Notes under the pieces: model-generated
What the model was told of the DNA's origin: nothing
Database searches by the model: none
Seen by the model: only the letters and a program-made list of their open reading frames with translations
Position numbers and translations under genes: made by a program
DNA from: Affinibrenneria salicis
Lineage (GTDB): Bacteria; Pseudomonadota; Gammaproteobacteria; Enterobacterales; Enterobacteriaceae
NCBI RefSeq assembly: GCF_008710095.1
Contig: NZ_VYKJ01000030.1
Coordinates: forward strand, 1 to 9,933
DNA: 9,933 nucleotides
Direction of reading: 5' to 3'
Shown here: positions 7,400 to 9,933 of the stretch, in pieces
Position numbering within the stretch: the first letter of the stretch is position 1
Layout: every line of letters starts with the position of its first letter

Positions 7400-7865
7400 A
7401 TTGGTATTCATCGATGATTTTAACAATCATGTCGTTATCATGAGTGAGGTCGTGCAACGGCTCAATTCATATCGTCAAATGCATTATGCTAGTACCGAGG
7501 CTGGAGGGACCCTGATAGGAGAACGCCGGGGGCAACACATTGTCATCACTAACATTTCGGAGCCCGGTTCTGGTGATATCAGGTCACGTAATCAGGTAGA
7601 TAGAAAAGGTGTTCACCATCAGCAAAAAATTGACGAATTATTTCAACAATCAGACGGCTTCCTTGTTTATTTGGGCGAATGGCATACACATCCCGAAGAT
7701 TTTCCGCAACCATCGTATACAGACATAAAATCTTGGCTGACCGGGCTAAAAGTAACTGAACCAATGGTCATGCTTATTGTGGGCAGAAAAAGAGTATGGG
7801 GAGGTAAAAAATATTGTAATGACATAAAAATTTTAAAAGAGAAAATAAGTAATAGCCAGGATTAA
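7386..7865 (+). CDS. cap3: Cap3, JAMM/JAB-family deconjugating peptidase of CBASS
   Basis: A 159-residue zinc isopeptidase of the JAB/MPN fold. Cap3 removes the cyclase from its conjugated targets, reversing Cap2. The JAMM motif is complete: the glutamate in TEAGGTLIG, then WHTHPEDFPQPSYTD, which fits HxH-x7-S-x2-D. The ATG at 7386 is chosen because it makes the first residues MNINELVFID, and the family length fits; the in-frame ATG at 7311 would add 25 residues read from within cap2 and is unlikely. The gene overlaps the cap2 end by 14 nt with little Shine-Dalgarno, implying coupling. With cap2 frameshifted, ribosomes would normally stop 1.4 kb upstream, so cap3 translation may also be reduced. 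Confidence 0.93.
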   Translation: MNINELVFIDDFNNHVVIMSEVVQRLNSYRQMHYASTEAGGTLIGERRGQHIVITNISEPGSGDIRSRNQVDRKGVHHQQKIDELFQQSDGFLVYLGEWHTHPEDFPQPSYTDIKSWLTGLKVTEPMVMLIVGRKRVWGGKKYCNDIKILKEKISNSQD

Positions 7866-7925
7866 TGGCCCATATGTATTAGCTATATTAGCTCATAGCT
7901 GCTCTGAGATATTAGCCGCCATTAA
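7862..7925 (+). repeat. Long-range inverted repeat after cap3
   Basis: TTAATGGC (7862-7869), overlapping the cap3 stop, is perfectly complementary to GCCATTAA (7918-7925), with a smaller nested pair AGCTAT/ATAGCT inside. It could fold at the end of the CBASS transcript, but no T run follows, so it is not a standard intrinsic terminator. The short arms and long loop make a chance match possible. Confidence 0.25.
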
Positions 7926-7937
7926 CTACTGGATATT

Positions 7938-8246
7938 TTGTGGATACTGTCCTGTCAGATATTTCAAGTTCGGAACGGCGGCGCTGACCTGTCAACGCTG
8001 TACGGTTATCCGTCTGATATCCGCAAGGCGATTTACACCACCAACGCTATTGAGTCGCTGAATAGCGTAATCCGGCATGCGATTAAAAAACGTAAGGTGT
8101 TCCCATCAGACGACTCGGTAAAGAAGGTGATATGGCTGGCGATAGAGACGGCGTCAAAGAAATGGACAATGCCGCTGAGGGACTGGCGGTTGGCCATGAG
8201 CCGCTTTATTATCGAGTTCGGTGATCGTGCGAGCGATCACCTTTAA
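7938..8246 (+). pseudogene. C-terminal remnant of an IS256-family (mutator-type) transposase
   Basis: About 90 residues match the C-terminus of IS256-family DDE transposases. The best landmark is YPSDIRKAIYTTNAIESLNS, which contains the last catalytic acidic residue (the E of NAIES) and is followed by KKWTMPLRDW. Family members are about 400 residues, so three quarters of the gene, including the first two catalytic aspartates, is missing. Homology seems to begin near 7968; the residues before it (WILSCQIFQ) do not look like transposase, so this is probably the deletion or insertion breakpoint. It cannot be active. It separates the CBASS operon from the integrase and may mark how the cargo arrived. 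Confidence 0.85.
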
Positions 8247-8284
8247 ATGAGATGGCGATTAAACAGAATCGTGGACAGGCTCCA
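8247..8284 (+). mobile_element. Possible right terminal segment of the truncated IS256-family element
   Basis: The 38 bp following the transposase stop end in GTGGACAGGCTCC at about 8270-8282, resembling in style the terminal inverted repeat that lies shortly after the transposase gene in this family. No matching left end was found in the window, as expected for a truncated copy, so the boundary is tentative. Confidence 0.3.
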
Positions 8285-8321
8285 AAAATGAAAAAGACGA
8301 TCCGTTTTCCACAGCGGATCG
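8285..8321 (-). terminator. Rho-independent terminator of the integrase gene
   Basis: On the minus strand CGATCCG (8321-8315) pairs with CGGATCG (8304-8298) around a 10-nt loop and is followed by TCTTTTTCATTTTT. It lies 21 bp beyond the integrase stop, where an intrinsic terminator is expected. Confidence 0.8.
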
Positions 8322-8341
8322 CCCTCACTGGATAAATTCTG

Positions 8342-9553
8342 CTACAGCATTACTGCGCGTGCCGATTCATTAACTTTTCGCCCCCACCACTCCATAACCT
8401 CAACACGCTGCGAGAGATATGTGGAGCGGTTATAAGCGGCCCGCGTCTGATTGGTATCGACATGCGCCAACACAGCTTCAATCACATCCGGTGAAAATCC
8501 GGCTTCATTCATGGCCGTACTGCCCAAGGCCCGAAAACCGTGCGATACCAGTTCTCCCCCCAGTCCCATGCGATGTAAAGCCTTATTGACCGTTTCACTG
8601 TTCATCGGCTTGCTACGCTTCCCTCTGCCGGGAAAAACGAATGCCGAGTGCCCGCTAAACGGTTTAAGCCGCTCTAGTAGCACCATCGCTTGCGGTGACA
8701 GCGGTACTTGATGTTCACGGCGCTTCTTCATACGCTCTGGCGGAATGGTCCAGAGTTTTTTTTCCATGTCGATTTCACGCCACATAGCCCCGGCCGCCTC
8801 GCCGGGACGAACCAATGTCAAAAGTTGCCATTTCAGCAGATAGCGCGTCATCAGGCCCAGATTGGTCGTTTCAATGCGCTGCATTAGTTCCGGCAAACGT
8901 TCGGGACGAATGGTTGCCATATGCTGTTTCTTCGGCTTCTCAAACACCTTACCAATCGTGGATGCCGGGTTGGCATCAAGAAGCCCGGAATTGACCGCGA
9001 ATACCATGATTTCATTGATACGCTGCGTCAGACGGCGCAGGGTTTCCAGCGCACCACGTACCCGTACCGGTTCAAGCGCGGCGATCAGTGTGTGCGCTTT
9101 CAAGTCAGCCACAGCTATCTGTCCAATTACCGGAAAAACGTCACGCTCCAGTGAACGCCAGATATCGCCGGCATGAACCTCGGAAATACCGCTGTTTTTT
9201 TTAATGGCAAACCACCTCGTTGCCACATTAACGAACAGGCTGTCTTTGGCTCTTTTTTCCTGCTCAGCCTCGTCCTGTTCCTGTTTTTTGGGGTCGATAC
9301 CTTTGATCAAAAGCGAGATATATTCATCATGAAGGCTACGCGCGGCCGCCAGCGTCATGGAGGGATAATGGCCCAGCGTGATATTGGTACGCGTTGAGGA
9401 ATTTGGTCGCTGGTAACGAAAACGCCAGATTTTCTTGCCCGTAGTCCTGATGGAAAGTGTCAGACCATGACCATCAGGCAGTTCATAATCTTTAGCGGCG
9501 GGTTTTGCTTTTTGTACTGTGACAGCAGAAAGCAGGCGGTGTGTTGCGGTCAT
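8342..9553 (-). CDS. int: P4-family tyrosine integrase
   Basis: A 403-residue site-specific recombinase of the P4-like group that integrates genomic islands into tRNA genes. The N-terminal DUF4102-type arm-binding domain is visible (LPDGHGLTLSIRTTGKKIW, about 25-43, then ITLGHYPSMTLAAAR). The catalytic domain has R249 in LVRPGEA, a basic beta-hairpin lysine region in PPERMKKRREHQVPLS (K276/K277), the HxxR box SHGFRALGS (H338, R341), H364 in LAHVDTN and the nucleophile Y374 in RAAYNRS. All are intact, at full length, so the enzyme is probably active. The start is supported by AGGAG (9564-9560) 6 nt upstream. The gene points away from the adjacent tRNA-Asp. Its target is presumably the 3' end of that tRNA. 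Confidence 0.96.
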   Translation of the reverse strand: MTATHRLLSAVTVQKAKPAAKDYELPDGHGLTLSIRTTGKKIWRFRYQRPNSSTRTNITLGHYPSMTLAAARSLHDEYISLLIKGIDPKKQEQDEAEQEKRAKDSLFVNVATRWFAIKKNSGISEVHAGDIWRSLERDVFPVIGQIAVADLKAHTLIAALEPVRVRGALETLRRLTQRINEIMVFAVNSGLLDANPASTIGKVFEKPKKQHMATIRPERLPELMQRIETTNLGLMTRYLLKWQLLTLVRPGEAAGAMWREIDMEKKLWTIPPERMKKRREHQVPLSPQAMVLLERLKPFSGHSAFVFPGRGKRSKPMNSETVNKALHRMGLGGELVSHGFRALGSTAMNEAGFSPDVIEAVLAHVDTNQTRAAYNRSTYLSQRVEVMEWWGRKVNESARAVML

Positions 9554-9735
9554 CGTTCACTCCTTAGTTGTCGTTAAAAAACCAAACGACGGGAATGGTG
9601 TAATGTCCTGTATCCGCAACCCTTTCTCAGCCACAAAACCAAAATGGCCTACGAAATTTCTCTTTCCTATGCGTAGGCCATTTTGTGGGCCATTTCGCGC
9701 CGGATACCCCGATATGCAGAGGGTATCATAGAGAC
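9554..9735. promoter_or_regulatory. Integrase leader with inverted repeats; candidate Int or excisionase arm sites
   Basis: No gene is present. AAAATGGCCTACG (9641-9653) and CGTAGGCCATTTT (9672-9684) form a perfect 13-bp inverted repeat with an 18-nt spacer. GGCCATTT recurs at 9688-9695, 12 bp after its copy at 9676-9683, so AAATGGCC is present once on the plus and twice on the minus strand. A smaller pair GTCGTT (9570-9575)/AACGAC (9585-9590) lies in the int leader. The location between integrase and attachment site suits arm-type integrase sites, excisionase sites or an autoregulatory operator. Which of these applies is not decidable here, and no promoter hexamers were assigned. Confidence 0.45.
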
Positions 9736-9736
9736 G

Positions 9737-9773
9737 AAAAAAAACCGTATGCCTTTGACAGCGATACGGTTTT
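9737..9773 (-). terminator. Intrinsic terminator downstream of tRNA-Asp
   Basis: Read on the minus strand, AAAACCGTAT (9773-9764) pairs perfectly with ATACGGTTTT (9750-9741) across a 13-nt loop, and an 8-T run covers 9744-9737. It lies about 43 bp after the tRNA 3' end in the tRNA's direction of transcription, so it should end the tRNA transcript before the integrase region. Confidence 0.8.
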
Positions 9774-9815
9774 CATTCATCCAGAGATGTATAGGAACAT
9801 CCCGGAATAGATAAG

Positions 9816-9840
9816 TGGCGGAACGGACGGGACTCGAACC
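9816..9840. other. Presumed attachment site (3' part of tRNA-Asp)
   Basis: P4-family integrases recombine within the 3' half of tRNA genes, and the element here lies on the 3' side of this tRNA with its integrase adjacent. One att repeat should therefore include the CCA end and T-arm sequence starting at 9816. No second copy is visible in the window, so the core limits cannot be set and the far end of the island lies beyond position 1. Confidence 0.4.
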
Positions 9841-9892
9841 CGCGACCCCCTGCGTGACAGGCAGGTATTCTAACCAACTGAACTACCGCTCC
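9816..9892 (-). tRNA. tRNA-Asp (anticodon GTC)
   Basis: A complete 77-nt tRNA including the encoded CCA. On the minus strand it starts GGAGCGGTAGTTCAGT, has the anticodon GTC (9858-9856) in a CCTGTCACGC loop, the T-arm GGTTCGAGTCC and the acceptor end GTTCCGCCA. The sequence closely resembles enterobacterial tRNA-Asp. The acceptor pairing GGAGCGG/CCGTTCC is consistent with a functional gene (one G-U pair), so integration has kept the tRNA intact. Confidence 0.97.
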
Positions 9893-9933
9893 ACCGATTT
9901 CTTTTCGCTCTCCGGCTTTTCGCCAAAGACGCG

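Noticed and set aside
8862..9176. 104-residue plus-strand frame and neighbours opposite the integrase
   Set aside because: They are reverse-strand shadows of an unambiguous integrase gene.
1..9815. Second copy of the tRNA-Asp 3' end as the opposite attachment site
   Set aside because: Looked for the acceptor/T-arm sequence elsewhere and did not see it; the other island end must be outside the window.
1..9933. CRISPR array or retron-like RNA locus
   Set aside because: No regularly spaced repeats with spacers and no reverse transcriptase motif were seen; the only tight tandem repeat is the 8-bp array in cap2.

Overview
The window is the integrase end of a conjugative-type genomic island inserted at a tRNA-Asp gene. 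The host is very probably an enterobacterium: the tRNA-Asp closely resembles the E. coli one, the integrase is of the P4 family, and the backbone is moderately GC-rich. Genus cannot be fixed from this sequence, although a Pectobacteriaceae- or Yersiniaceae-like host would fit.

Left part (1-2979), island maintenance and transfer: a small ParA-type ATPase (192-824), a 71-residue ribbon-helix-helix partner (905-1120), and a complete MOBH-type relaxase (1141-2979). The motif GCATTCA occurs five times between 61 and 1157, all on one strand, and short ACAGGAAA-containing inverted repeats sit beside the parA gene. These are candidate operator or centromere sites for the partition pair.

Centre (3254-7865), cargo: a type II CBASS anti-phage operon in the order of the Vibrio cholerae system. 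It holds capV (patatin-like phospholipase effector), dncV (cGAMP synthase), cap2 (E2-E1 conjugating enzyme) and cap3 (JAMM peptidase), with start/stop overlaps at each junction. The cyclase makes the nucleotide signal on infection, CapV degrades membrane lipids in response, and Cap2 and Cap3 attach the cyclase C-terminus to targets and remove it. This segment looks lower in GC than the relaxase before it and the integrase after it.

The standout observation is in cap2. Its reading frame is broken inside three perfect tandem copies of the octamer GATACACA (5958-5981). Removing exactly one unit restores one continuous 589-codon E2-E1 frame, the normal Cap2 size. All catalytic residues of the E2, E1, cyclase, phospholipase and peptidase parts are otherwise intact. 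The frameshift therefore looks recent, and in principle reversible by repeat slippage, which would make it an on/off switch on a CBASS ancillary module.

Right part (7866-9933): a C-terminal remnant of an IS256-family transposase, a terminator, a P4-family tyrosine integrase on the minus strand (8342-9553), a 260-bp att-side region with inverted repeats and a strong hairpin terminator, and tRNA-Asp (9816-9892, minus strand), whose 3' end is the expected attachment site.
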